From assembly GCF_030848805.1 (NCBI RefSeq), contig NC_092358.1:24479073-24543072 (forward strand): DNA of 64,000 bases. Direction: 5' to 3'. Positions 33,653 to 47,500 of the stretch are shown here, one piece after another. The translations under genes were made by a program, and so were the position numbers. Within the stretch, counting starts at the first letter, position 1; every line of letters begins with the position of its first letter. Under the pieces are notes generated by a model that saw nothing but the letters and a program-made list of their open reading frames with translations, was not told the DNA's origin and did no database searches. This DNA comes from Temnothorax longispinosus (Eukaryota; Arthropoda; Insecta; Hymenoptera; Formicidae).

Positions 33653-36600
33653 TCGGAGTAAAGAGTGTATAGAATTTATAGATCAAAGTTGACCGAAAAA
33701 TATCATTGAAGTTAAGACAGATAATTCTGAAAAGTCCTGCTGAGACCGGGTGACGCCACTGACGCCTACATCCCAGATTGTAGATAACTTTGTCTTAAAT
33801 GATTGTAAATCCTCCTGAAGTACGTGACATGATATTTGAGGCATAAAAGTGCATTACCTTTAATACTTGATGATATAAAATAACACAGAAGCAGAGATAG
33901 ATTGACGCCTTGACGTTTCATGAGTTTTATAGCAGTTTTACCCGGGTTTATACGATAATGCGGACGGCAGGCAGAGGTAATATGCAGTTGTCGTGACAGC
34001 GGTTTAAATCTAGAATTTAACTCCGCAAGGCATAAATCGTCTATTATTCGTACTATTTGTAACGAGTGCGTCACGTGAATTACAAAATACGTTGTGTACA
34101 TACGCGGCTATATTACGATGAATATTTGCACTCACATCAAAAGTATATTCGTGAAATATATTGCATATATTGTATTCAGTTATTAGTCAATAACCGAACG
34201 CAACTATTATTATGTAGCAATTTCATAAATATTGATCGAAAGGAAATCCGATTAATTGCAATATATGCAATATTTTCCTCCATCTCGCGCGAGAATAAAT
34301 ATCCGGTTCATCAATGCATTTATTTATTTGCTCGCGCGAGGATTATTGCGATGAATACTTCTTTGTTTAGGACAATCATCATATAAAAAAAATATATACT
34401 ATATAAAAAAAATATTTTAAATCACAAAGAAAAAGATTATATGGAGGGGTAAAAACCACAGTGGTGTAAGTCAAATTTTTAGAAATATTTTTTCGTGTGC
34501 ATAAATACAATTTATATATTGTATAGATTGCAAAAAAATTTGACTTACACCACTATGACTTTTACCCCTCCATATCATTCTGTAAAAATATGTCGAGTCA
34601 TCACCTCGTCAATTACATTACGTTAACATGTTAATTGAGAAGATTAAAATTGGTTCTTATCGATAGGCCGAATGTCGAAAATTAATGATTGCTTACGCTT
34701 ATAAGACCATTGTGAACCAGAAGAGTCCAAATAGAACAGAAGAGCCCAGATATTACTGTTATATCGTAACAAAAACGTGAGAGATAAAAAATTTCATATT
34801 ACGTCGGCGGTGCGTAACGCGAATGTTTAATTACATGAAGATCGTACTTGAACGGGACATTTTGGCGATATCGTTGCACTGTAGATCGCAATTTACCCCC
34901 TTTCACGACTCGGTGTTCCTTGCCCGTGTCTGTTTTTTCCCGACGAACGAAACTGCGACGATCGCGAGAGAGAGAGGACGGATGACGGTACGCGTTTCCT
35001 GCTTTACGCGCAACTGATGCGAACGCGAACGGTGGCGCATGCCGGCCTATTCTCTTCCCTCCGACCGGCCTCGCGTCACAAACTGACGACACACGCGATT
35101 CGAGTTCGAGTGGCCGCTCTCCAGCGTGCGCCGGCCGATGAAATTAACTCTTATCGCCTTTATTGCCCATTGTTCGCGTTGCACGGGCGAGCAAAAGCCG
35201 ATTTCCTACGGTCGCATTCACACTAGCTGTGGTCGGTCCAAACAGCCATCCCCGACAGCTCGTCCAACATATTACCTATTACGTAGTCTCTAATGCTCTG
35301 CTCTTTTGACGAATAAACCTCCGAATTTTTTTATTATTTATTAATTGACAACGTTACAAATCTGCATTTAGACATGTTCCGAGATTCAATCAGTTTTTCA
35401 TCATTTCTGTGAATTCTTGACGTATTATTGATGCACCAATTACGATAATACTTGTAGAAAATATCGTTGCGCAAATCGACATGATTGAAATATCGCATCA
35501 AAGAATCGTACCATTAAAACGAGGACACGGTGACGGATAATCCCTAAAAACAGGTTAAGCGTGAATGTCACGGCACAAGAGCGGAAGAAATATAGTTTTT
35601 AAAAAGGCGAAACAATACTATTTGCAGAATGGGAGAAAACAAATTTGCGGGGCTCTGCAAGCGTGGCACGACCTTATCTCTTTGTGAAAGTAAGTTATTG
35701 TCTACGAAATGAGGTACCGCTCGAGTTTGACGTATAAAGATGACGGAGAAATCTTGCAATTTATATGATAAACCATAATTCGCGAAAGGGATTCAACTAG
35801 ACGATCGACATTAACGGGAGAATCTACATTTAAAATTCGTCTGAAACAAATGCGCGAGGCCCGCGACTATCGATAACGCGGTTGCGAATTTATCACCGAT
35901 AAAGTTTCGATCGAATCGAGGAGCGTATTGATATTTTCGCAAAAGCGTCGATGAGAAACGCGTCGGAGTAAATTCAAATCGCTTGCTCTTCTTGTCGGTC
36001 GTATCTGCTTACGATCGCGATACCTGATGAAAGGCGATCGATGAAAGGCGAATGGGAACCCGACAAGCATATCGAAACAAAGCTCCTTTCTTATCAAGAT
36101 GCTATCATTATACGCGCGTCGAGACGCGGATCGCATCGTAAAATTGAAGGGCATCGATTTGCAATACCTCGGGGATACGCCAACGACGCGAAGTCCGCGT
36201 TCAATCGCCGGAGAAATTCTTTGAAACAAATGCGGCGGATCTCCGGAGATCTCTCTTGAAGAAGAAGAAGACTCAACTCCCAAGACACATGTGTCCGAAA
36301 ATCCCTCGGGATATATCCCGTGTGCGCTCGAGGTTCTCGAGGCAAACACCCCATTGTTACATGATGGATGAGACAGGATGTGGTCGTGCTCGTAAGCATA
36401 AGTGCCGAGGTGTTTCGCATCGTAGACCGGATCACTGCAACTTAGAGAGACGCCGTAACTTGATGGGTCATGCGTCGCATCGACGATTTATAAGCAAACA
36501 CATATTACCGTTCCCCGGTGAATGATTAATGCAATAATTACCATGCGAGGAACGCGTAATTTCTATTCAATGGAAATATCTATTCTCGAAACGAATTACA

Positions 36601-36907
36601 ATGCATCTCTCATGTACGGCGATACAGCAACAAGATATTAGATTTCTTGTGAAAATACACTGCAAAAGTAGCTTCGACTTGCCGTATTCAACGGTCGATG
36701 TTTATATTGCGCATAATAATGGAAAGAGAGTTTTCAAGCCGGAAATCGGATATTTTACGATCTGCTATACCTCCATTGTAGTCGTGTCAGAAAACTTGGT
36801 GGTTCTCTGAAGAATTTAGATTGTCTCGGATTTCACTTTTACACAGGAATTTCGCTATGTAATAAGTTGAAATGCGAAGCCGTCACTTTGTGAGACACAC
36901 ACATACA

Positions 36908-36909
<2 letters not shown>
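33653..36909. other. Intronic or intergenic DNA, no gene recognised
   Basis: No coding exon was recognised. It contains the MITE at 34439-34575 and, near 36027-36053, a 14 bp direct duplication (GATGAAAGGCGA). Confidence 0.5.
34439..34575. mobile_element. MITE with 45 bp terminal inverted repeats, 137 bp
   Basis: The ends read ATATGGAGGGGTAAAA and its complement. Arms of about 45 bp match except for a few bases, including GTGGTGTAAGTCAAATTTTT. The centre is about 45 bp and AT-rich. There is no ORF. The target duplication is not certain (AT or TA). Confidence 0.85.
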
Positions 36910-36961
<52 letters not shown>

Positions 36962-36968
36962 CTCTCTC
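36910..36968. repeat. TC microsatellite
   Basis: About 29 TC units on the plus strand with a single GC interruption near 36959. Confidence 0.95.
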
Positions 36969-39900
36969 GTAGTTAATTTCAATTACAGAACTCACGACGT
37001 GACATCTCCAACGCCTTAATCGGTGTTACGGTTGCTGAAAGCTATCGAATTCCGTTTGACATATACATGATTCTAATTACTATTGGCCGAATATAATACA
37101 AGCAGATTAATACCTACAATGATCTGTAATGTCCAAGATCAATTTCACCAATCTGAGACAACACTTCATACGCTCGTATCACGAAGTGATTTCGCCTAAA
37201 TGTAGATCAATTCTTAAATTAATTACTGTGAGCAATAAGTTATTTCGTACTGTAATTATTGAAAATTTCGTTAATTAATGAAGAGAAAGAATTCGAAGAC
37301 CAACTGTAGTCCTTCCTTTTTCCATTTAATTCTGCTTGTTAACGCAGTTATATAATTTCGAGTTATATAAACACGAACGATCCGTAAACTGAGAATAGAA
37401 GAATAAACGTATATTTATGTCGGATTTATCGAAATATCCTCAGGTTAACAATAAATATATTTAACTATGTCTTGGATGTTGACACAAAGATGCCATATGT
37501 GTTGGGAAAATTTCAAATATTTTTCGTGTCAAAGTAAGCAATAAATATTTCTTTGACATTCTGCAGGTATAAATCGATTTTCAGATTCAATTCGAAAATA
37601 TTCGTTTCGTTATTTTAACTTTATATCTTTCTCCGCAGAGCGCTTTGTGCGATACCGGGCACCACATTCGTCTTCCAATAAATATATTCGATATATATAT
37701 ATATATATATATCTACCTTTTTGTGTGAGCGCACAAATCCTGTAGTTGAAATCCTCCCAACGGGAATGCGCGGATGACGTAGTTATTGTATATCCGCTAC
37801 GAAAGCAGCCGGAGCTTACAATAAAATAAACCTCCGAATGTCTCCGGCAATTTATTTGATAAATAGTTTTCGTGTGTTCATCAAAGTTCGTTATAACATC
37901 GCGAATATTGTGATGCATGGAGCGTCGCCTCCTACGGCATTTTTTTGTATACCGTTGCTTTTATCGTCAATCACAACAAAACCTCGAACGCGAACGTATT
38001 CGCGAATAAATCCGCATTCGGGTCGTCCCTTCAGGAAAAATAATCGTAGTCGCCAAAATCATGGCCGGTAGCCAAACGCGACGATCGTCGGCTATAAATT
38101 TCGAGCGACCGAGGGGGTCAGCTCCGCGATTATTCACCCTCCCCAATCCTCGCCCTTACATCGATCGCGATCCCTGCGGAATAAAGTGTTGCGCGAAAGG
38201 CGGAGGCGGCCTGAAAAATGGTCGTTCTACTACCTGAAACGCCCTTCTAGAAGTGTAATGACAGAACAGCGATGCGCACGGCAATGTCGGCGACCGTGTC
38301 GGCAGTCTCACCCCTTGGAAATGCAACGCCCGGAAGGAGCAATAAGGTCGAAGCCCTTTCATCTCGAAGAAAGAACCAGGAAGTGCGGTCTCTATAACGC
38401 GATCGCGGAGGGGACCCCCCCTCCCCCTTCCAAGTACAGTCACATCTAGGAGGGAAAAGGTGCATGCGGTAATTAACACGTCGCCCGTAGCGCGGCAAAG
38501 TTTCCGTTCTGCCTGGGAGAAAAAAGTGCTCGCGAGAGATGACGACATGCTCCTATTCCGCGAGAAATACGTCGGCGAAGGAAGAAAAAATCACAAGAAA
38601 ACTTGCTGCGAAGCGTATTAAAAAAAGAGAGAGAAATGCGAAATGTGTTAGAATAATTGGAGAATTCAGTGGAAGTTGTTCAGTATCAAAGATCATATCT
38701 CTCGGTTTTTACACAGATTAAGTGTAGAATTTTTGGTGAGATCTCTCTACCATGGACCATATATATCTCGGAACAAACGTTACGACCGACATAACGCAAT
38801 TTTCAAACGGGGAAAATATTTGCCGTTCCAAAAATGCAAATAAATCCAAGAACTCGCGATTTAGCGAAACTTTATTCGCAAGCAAAGTGTCATCGATTCT
38901 GCGTATTTGCAAGCGGCAAAGTTCGGCCGTTAAAGCGAACTGTTTATGTTCCACGGAGTTGCAAGTCTTTCACAAACAGCGCGGAATGTCACGATTTGCA
39001 TCACAATTTCCGCTAACTGTTTACACCACAACCATGATACGCACATGGTCGCCCGTCTTTTTCATCTCGGACCGTTTCATCAGAGTTGTGACATTTTCAT
39101 ATTTAAAATGAAGCGTATCCGACAAACGTAACGCTGCTCGTGTTATAAACGTTTCTACCTAAGGAGAGAAATCTAAAAAAATATAACTTACGTATATACA
39201 AGGTATTCCCGGGCATTCCGCACAGTCACATGACGATTATTTTTCTTAATACTTACATATTTCTCGATAGTTTATATCGCGTCTCATTTTTTACCTTAAG
39301 AATCTTAAATAAATGTATCTTACAAATAAATAATTTCTAATTTAAACAACGTAATAATTGTCCTATAAAATAAATTACAATTAATAGTTAGTCAGCCTCG
39401 AGTGCTGTACGTGCACACAGATTAACTTCTTCTGGCCCGAGTCCAAGCATGACTATCAAATGGACGAAATAGTCCTTTACAAAAAAAGAAAAGATATCAA
39501 GAGTAATCACAACGCTCTGAAATTATAAGTTGTCAATTATAAGTTTGTTACATGCGTTGAATCTGTCGCTTGCGGAACGCCGAGTATATCGGTGACGAGT
39601 CGCGGGAAGCTGCAGCGATAACCGCGTCAAGGTGATTTCTTTTCCGCGTTTCGCCCTGATTTTACATCCTCGGCGTATAACGAGATAAAAAGATAGCCTG
39701 CCACGTAACGTCCGTGACAAATGTTTCACAGCGACGGTGACGGGCGCGATGAAATTATGCGCCGCTTCGCGCACTGATCGTGTGAGAATTCCGTTTGCAC
39801 TCAGCGGAATACGTTAATCCCGATTTAATAACTTCCGAGTGCCGGCTTACAGTAATAATCCATAACCTAGTAATATCTGTTGGAGTTTCGCGTACATTAG

Positions 39901-40545
39901 CGATTACTTCTTCAGGAAAATTAGCAGCAGCGGTTACCGTGCAATTATAATTTACTGCGCATAGCAGAAGCATATATGCATATTTATGATGAAATTTATG
40001 GATTAAAGTTCTCTGCTGCGCTCCACGTATCTATAATCTAAACGGCATTGAATGTAGGATACAGTAACAGTACAGTAACAGATCATATTTTTGATTCCTG
40101 TTACATTTTCGTAATTATCACGAGAATGAAAATTGAAGAACTTTCAATAGCTATAGGACGCAGGTGTTCAATTTTGTGCAAGTCATTTCAACCTACACCC
40201 CTATACAGGTTTTCCCTTCTGATGTTTTTTAAAGCACGACAGCGACGTCTCTGATCGATTTGAAGGTGATCTTTCTTTATTGAAACTGTCAAGTAAGCCA
40301 TCATCCTCATCTTTTCAATATACTTGATATTGTTACAGTTTTAATATTTACATTTTTATGACTGCGTACTCCGTCAAAATCTCATTAAAATGAAAACCAT
40401 TCTCGTAACTTAGAAATATGATTTTGTCATCAATTTTTTTCTTCCAAAAATTACTTCCGCAAAAGTCTACCTTCGTAAGTTATACGGAAACTAAGGCACT
40501 TCGAGTCTCGTAGGTAGAATCGATCACACAAATCGGAGGATCAGT
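36969..40545. other. Intronic or intergenic DNA, no gene recognised
   Basis: No coding exon was recognised. A TA microsatellite lies at 37692-37713. GC-rich patches near 38150-38540 have open frames on both strands without domains. Confidence 0.5.
37692..37713. repeat. TA microsatellite
   Basis: Eleven TA units in a row. Confidence 0.9.
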
Positions 40546-40550
40546 AATGA

Positions 40551-41172
40551 CAGAGTTGCCACAGAAATTGAATTTTGGAAATCTCTGACTTTTTCATGTT
40601 TTGCAGACGATAATGGAGAATTTTCCATGGTCAGTATGTAATTTTAAATTTTAATGTTTAGAAGCAGCAATTGCAGAAAAGATAGCTTATGTTATTAGAA
40701 GCAACGCAAATTTGGAAGTTTAGTAACATAATATAATGCAAACAGGCTAACAAGAAGTAAATGAGAATTGGAAAAAAGAATGCAATTATGACAGAAAAGA
40801 ACGATTGAATAAAAGCACTAGATAAAATATAAATTTTAATTATTTTGTTGATTAACATCATAAGAGAAGAAGCAGGGGAAGACAAAACAAGAAATGGACA
40901 CAAGAGTGCCTCAAAATAGTCTCCTCGTAGTAATACGTAGGAATGACTTGTAAAATGCGCGAGTTTTGAACGCATTTGACTGTAAATGTTGGATATAATA
41001 TTTAAAAAATTATAAGTACTCTTTAGAATTAGAGTTTTTGTGGGAATTACGAACAAAGTTTAAAATACCAGGCTCTTTTATATATTTCCCTGATTTTTCC
41101 AGGTTTTTCCTGATCAATTTAAATTTCTATGACTTTTCCCGGTTTTCCAAGGCTATGGCAATCCTGATCCTG
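40551..41172. mobile_element. Probable non-autonomous DNA transposon, 622 bp
   Basis: The left end is CAGAGTTGCCACAG; the right end, read inward on the minus strand, is CAGGATCAGGATTGCCATAG. AATGA flanks both sides (40546-40550 and 41173-41177), consistent with a 5 bp target duplication. The right subterminal region carries repeated TTTTCCAGGTTTTTCC-like motifs. No transposase frame is visible. The superfamily is not assigned. Confidence 0.6.
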
Positions 41173-41177
41173 AATGA

Positions 41178-43774
41178 AGATTTTAGGACAATTTGTGAAT
41201 AAATTTACTTATATTCCATATAGCGCCTCAATTACTTTCGGAAAAGTGATCGCGTCATTTTGATATCGATTAACAACTCTTGATACGAATCTCGCAATTT
41301 AACACTTAACCGGTCATATCGATGCTTCCATCCCCGCGCCTGACTAATTAAGTCGCTCATGAAACGGTAATTGGCCCAAAGTTCATCCGGCCTGTACTGT
41401 TTTCAACGACGAGAGCCGCGCACACAACCAAGCTGTATCTCGTCGTTTTTTTTTGCTGACCACCGTGAGAGTAATTAATTGGACACCGATCGCGTCATAC
41501 ATCCGTTAATGATATCTTGCGGATGGAATTTTTCAAATTCCTTGTTCTTTTTTATCTCGTTTTAATTTAACTGTATTTATAGTACCGCGCTGAGATGCGG
41601 ATCGCGAAAAGATATTTATCGACGCTAAAACACCGTTGAGTGATGATAATATCAAAATGCCGAGATGCACGCGATAAAATTCACCGATATTTTATAACAG
41701 TTGTGTGTTTGAAGGTATAAAATTGATTGATGCAATAATGTATGAACGATGCGATAAAATTGTAAATATTTCGCGCTCGTACGTTTTGAATTTTACACGG
41801 CGTGACAATCGATCTAGTGAAAAATTAATTATTGAACGTACAACAATATGTAATTAATGAATGAATTTTCATTATTCTGAAACTTTTGAATTCATCTCTG
41901 AAATTACAATGCAAAAGCGTTTACGAGTTTGCACGTCGGCCAAATTTTAATTGCTGCATACGTTCGATATTGAACCTCAAAGTGCCGGCGTCTGCAGTTT
42001 TATCTTGCAAACGCAAAGCTTTGAATACATGACTATCAAGATAAATACCGACGATCGTGGATCGTAACAGCTATTTACTACATGCCTCGTATGATACTTC
42101 CGGCAGGATGATCGTCCTACTCGGCGAACGTTGAAATAATAACTAATCCGCGAATTCAACGGATCTGACGCGACCCTAGGGACTCAGATTGATAGGAATT
42201 ATTCGACAACTGAATCAGTTACGATTACAATCCGTCCAGAAATTGAGGAAACTGGATCTCGATAGAGCGGTGAATAGAATTGGACAGTCGCACCGGGTGA
42301 AAGAAAAATGCACGCTTCGTCGCACAAATTTAATCAAATCGTCTATTTTGTCAGATTCTGAACGACAAACTTCATCATTCGCGTGTAATCAAAGAAAGAC
42401 TAATTTAGAGAACCTTCAATGCTTTCACCGAGCGAACAAAGGCGATTTGTCGATGTTTGCACACTCTCTGAAATATAATATGTTCTCTCTAATTTTCATT
42501 AATTACGTTTCCCCAACAAAACTTGATGTAGAAATGTAGATCATCCTGAATAATGAATATTTTCGAAGCTTCAATATATGAATAAACACATTTTGTCTAT
42601 CTAATATTTAGGATAACAGACGTAAATGGAGGGAAATATGTATGATTTCGGTTTAATTATAATATAATTTCTGCGAATTTTCCCCTTTCTAAAATTATAA
42701 AACCGTTAACGACGTAAAAGCTTTGAGGAGCGTCTCATCGCAGGCGTACTTTGATCCAGGCAAAGCACAATTAGTCAGGATTAACATCGTTAAAGTCAGG
42801 AAAACAAGATAGTTGGATCTTCGTAACGTGTTTTGGTCTGAAAGCTTTTCGAGAGCGTCTTGAACTTTCGACAAACTGACTGAGATTGCCAACTACATCG
42901 ATCGAGCGAAATTGACCGATAAAAACTGGTTGCACCTGACTTTCAGTAGTTAGTTCGGCAGCCTGTAATTACTCGGGATTTATAGCTATGACTCCCGCGA
43001 TGGTAAAATGAACGAAATGTCGACCTCGAACTCGGAATTAATCGAGCAGGCGTTAAGAACACGCGAAACTCAATGCTTCTTAAAAACGTAAAAATTTGCC
43101 CATTTCTCCTGTTCCTTCCAATGCCATAAGCGTTCGCGAGCAGGCAATGAATATCCCCCGTTATATTCCATATTACCGTAAATCTTTCCGCGAGCAATTC
43201 CGCCTCTCAATTCTACTTATTGTTAGTTTTGTGTTATTCAATATAAGATATGATATAAATGTAACATGGTTTTTCATCAATCATCATTGTATCATCGTAC
43301 AAATCTATTGCGATACAATTGCGATATTTTTACGATTGTTAATCAAATATGTAGGGAGAATATTGTTGCGATGTTCAACACCGGAAGAATTATAATATGC
43401 ATGCTGTTCAAAATAATTAGCGTAACGCGCCGTCGAAGAATCAAATTAAGTACCAAAAATGTGCGTAGCTAAAAAATCGAATTTACATAAATACGCTTAT
43501 TGGAGGTTTAAATTTCGTGTTCATTAGATTCTTTAATAAATTTCATGGGCATCTAATAATCATCTAATTACTTGAAACAGTGTATGACTATAAAATAGAA
43601 TTATATCACATATTACATCTGTAATATAGCACTTATTATAACAGACGTTTTCAACAAAAAGGAAAGTTAGGGCACAACTTACACTAATTACCCAACAAAT
43701 ATTTCAATATACCAAAAAAAAGCACGATAATTTTCGACTAATTAACGAATAAAATCTATGACTAAAGCCATTAC
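41178..43774. other. Intronic or intergenic DNA, no gene recognised
   Basis: AT-rich, with no coding exon, no clear repeat and no structural RNA recognised. Confidence 0.5.
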
Positions 43775-44312
43775 ATGTCACCCGCGTCAGAAGAACTGAG
43801 AAACCGATATGCCTTTTCCGCCTCGCGAGAAAGCATCGGGAGGCGCGAGAGTCCGCGAGAGATGCCGCGGAACGGGCGCGAGTTCGGGAACTGCCGACTT
43901 CGACAGTTCGGGGAAACTGTCGGCGCTCTGTGTGCGACGGGGGTTTCCTACCCCCCCTATAGCGCGCGCCGGGCACCTGATGTCCCTTCGGGGGCAAAGG
44001 AAGGAGAGGGAGATTACGCGTCTCCGCGCCCGTTTCGCCGCCGCTCACCCACGCAGGCAACAAGAGTGTCTCGGCACTCTCCGCGCTCATCAGCCAGGAA
44101 CCGCTCACGTTCCCATGACGACACGCGTGCAATTCCATCCCCTTTCCTCCCAACCAGCCCTGTCGTTCCAACGCACCCTTGCGAGCGCACGCGCCACCGG
44201 GTGCCTCGTGGCAACAGGTTTTGGATCCCGCGCTGCGAAGCGCGGCCTGCCCGGAATCGCGTACAGCCGGATACCGGGATCGGGACGGATGATCGATATA
44301 GATCGACGAGCC

Positions 44313-44353
<41 letters not shown>

Positions 44354-44520
44354 GAGAGAACTTGGCAAGAGGAATCTCGAACCGCATCGTGGGTTTGCGG
44401 CGCGGCAGGATCTGGATTATCGTGGCCTCGTGATATGAATTTCGAGAAAATGATGTATACCGCGGAGGGAAAGGGGCAGGGATTATAATGAGATATCGAG
44501 GTGGGTTTGCGGGCGCGGGG
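43775..44520. other. Isolated GC/CpG-rich island with a GA microsatellite
   Basis: A sharply bounded GC-rich block inside AT-rich DNA. Open frames of 209-237 codons overlap on both strands, with Arg/Ser/Pro-rich translations and no domain, so they are best explained by lack of stops. A GA run lies at 44319-44351. Such an island could be a promoter or enhancer within the long intron, but no exon is visible beside it. Confidence 0.4.
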
Positions 44521-47500
44521 AGATGCCCGAGCCCTTCTCTTTAAAGTTTCAGGGCGACAAGTTGTAGCCCGGGATTTTTTCAGGGGTAAAATCGAGTTGC
44601 TGATATGGCGAGGATACCGGTGAACTTTACGACTCCATCTTCAATTTATTTCCACCTGGCTTGTTCTGGATACATTTCGCGAAATATACAGATAATTCTT
44701 ATGAATTTCTCGTGAGTTCAGGTGCCTTCGTTATAATGCATAATACTATTGAAAAATAACGATAGAAAAAAAGCTCTCATGTTAAACAACTTACAACTCA
44801 TTAGAACTATTAAAAGATTAGAAAAGTTCGAAACGCAAGTTTGAAAACCACCATAGATTTTTTTACAAATGTTAATAACTATAATATTTTTCGACTCTTT
44901 TGTATAAAATGTGATATAAAAATAATTAATAATATTTCTAATACTAAAAATCACGAAAATTTTATTTTTAAATTTAAAATTTAATTTCTAAAATAAAAAT
45001 CTTAAAATTGATTCGTCACGGTGGCCTAATATTTTTTGATACACAGGTCTCTATCTATTCAAAAATGGTCTCAAAAGAAAAGAACCGTGTAAAATCGATT
45101 ATTCGGACTTTCTCTTTTCCGTTCAAACTAGGCGAAGCGAGGAAAATGACCAGGGATAATTCACAAGAACTCCCGAATATTCGTTCGACGTGAAAACATC
45201 GTCGACATCTCGATTTCGACCGTTAAGAGGAAGAGCAAAGTTAAGTTGTGGGAAGAGCAAAAAAACATCTGAATGCTTGTCACCCTATAGTCATTTCGGC
45301 AATGTTCGGTAGGCGGTAACGTGGTCAATGATCTTCTCCAGATCGGTCTTTTGAGGGAGGCGAGGGAGCGAAATGACCCTCAAGGGTGGTCAGAAAGTGG
45401 CAGGTACGAAGGGAGAACGCCTTTGACCAGTCCCGCACTTCAACGCCATACACGATCGCTTAGGTTTGGACCTTGCGATCGTACTTGACATGATTGCAGC
45501 ACGCACGCACGTTCCTCCATCGATTCTCCGCGGAATCCGCGGTTTATTGGCTCTCATGGGAGATTACGCGTGCTGCGTAGTCACGATGATTAATGTATTA
45601 TGCACAATCGTAAATCCATAATTATAAGGAGAAATTAATTATTAATTTATCCTCCAGAACGATTTGCGCGTTACGAGAAACGTATGTGCGTATCAATAAA
45701 TAAATGCAAAACAAGTGTACCTGGTATTGTTTTAATAATGATACGAGACAATATGTGTACGATGTAATAATGTAAAATAATAATGTAAAAAAAATTATTT
45801 TTTGTATTTGCGTACTTTATCCAGCAATTTCATGGATATATCGAAAGATATCGTAAGATAAATCACTTATAGGGATAAATCGACTTTTTATTTAGATAAC
45901 TGGTTTCGCGTTCTTATATACACACACCTGAAATGCTTACTCCTGATTGAACTTTTTTCAATCAAACTCTTGCTGACCACCTGGTATATCGATCTTACTG
46001 GTTACTGGTATACTGATGATTCTGTTTGTGTAACGAGATCTGTGATTACAACTAAAGCATTAGTTCTTTTAAAGATGTCACGCAATCCTCTAAAGATCTT
46101 CTGTAATCAAGGTCTAAATTGTTATCGATTGCATTGCACGTTTAACATTTTTTCGCATCCGGCGTTTCCAATAATAGAAGAAGGAAGTTTTTTGAATTAA
46201 TTTATTATTAATTTTTTTATTAATATAATCATAGTAGAAAAAATTAACAGCTTTGAGATAGTAATTTGGTTTTAAAACAAAATTTCTTCACAATCAGGCA
46301 AAAATAATTATTCCAAGATAGTAATTAATTTGTTAATAGCACACGTGAAAATTCTCAATGTAACAAAAAAAATGCGCGAGCTTTAGTACCGACGTTTATG
46401 TTGGAATCTCAATCACATCAAACCTCAATTAGTCACGAATTAGAGGATTGGCTGTGTCATCGAAGAGATCGATACATCTATTAGAATGTCAAAGCACCAA
46501 ATCGAAAAAAAAATCGCCTTTCGTCTATTAACGTTTTTCCCTGCCGACATCCGTGGGGAACGTAGGATGCGAACAAATTGGCCCGAATCTTTCTCCGTGG
46601 AAATCATTTTTCCGGCTTTCCTCATTCCGCGCGGGAGTAAAAAAAGCCACTCGTGACTCATTTCTTCTCGGCGATACCCGAAGCGATTTATACGGTTTCT
46701 GATTGCAACTGATGTTGCTCTTTCCGCACTTGTGGGAAATTCACATGTCTTCGTTCCTCGATCGTCGTTCAAATAAAATTCTTGCCAAAGCAAACTAAGT
46801 TACGATGCAATTGACTTTGCTTTTGGATATGATCTCTTCTTTTATGGGAGATAAGTCACTTCCGGAATGGAAATCGCGAAAAATATTTATGAATTTTTCT
46901 CGAAGTATATAAAGAAGCGATTCGTAGAAAATCCGTAAAATAATAGATCATTTATACTATTAGAATAATTAAAAGTATCGTGTGTGTATATACCTATCAT
47001 TCTCGGCAAGCGATCGTATTTTTAATAAAAGTATGTTATTTGAATTCGATACATTTTTCGTCCGATTTGAAAAATATTTGAACAGCTCTTGAGTTTTAAA
47101 TATTTCATATATACGAGTTCCGTAGAACGTTAATAACCGGTTTCGTTTTTCATTTAATCTGCAAATATTTTAGATTGAAATGTCATCTATAAAAAAAAAA
47201 AATTTTTTTTTTTAAATCGCAATGAAGTTTTCCGTGAGTGCCACAATATTAGTCATTTTCCGAAACGCAATGTCATTAGCAAAGCATGAATTATATATGC
47301 TGTGGTATTTACAATCAATAGCTCTGTTTTCTCGTTAAATAAATGAGCTGCATAGCCGGATATGAATAATGACAATCATAATTGTACGAATGTGTACAAT
47401 CTCGCTTCAATTATTCGATTCGTCATTACGAAATGAACATTATTTAGAACTGTTGATATGCGGGATTTCTCTCTTTCTCTCTTTTATGTATGACATTTGT

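Noticed and set aside
43704..44488. Overlapping frames of 209-237 codons on both strands
   Set aside because: The DNA is GC-rich and stop-poor; translations are Arg/Ser/Pro-rich with no domain, and three frames are open at once.
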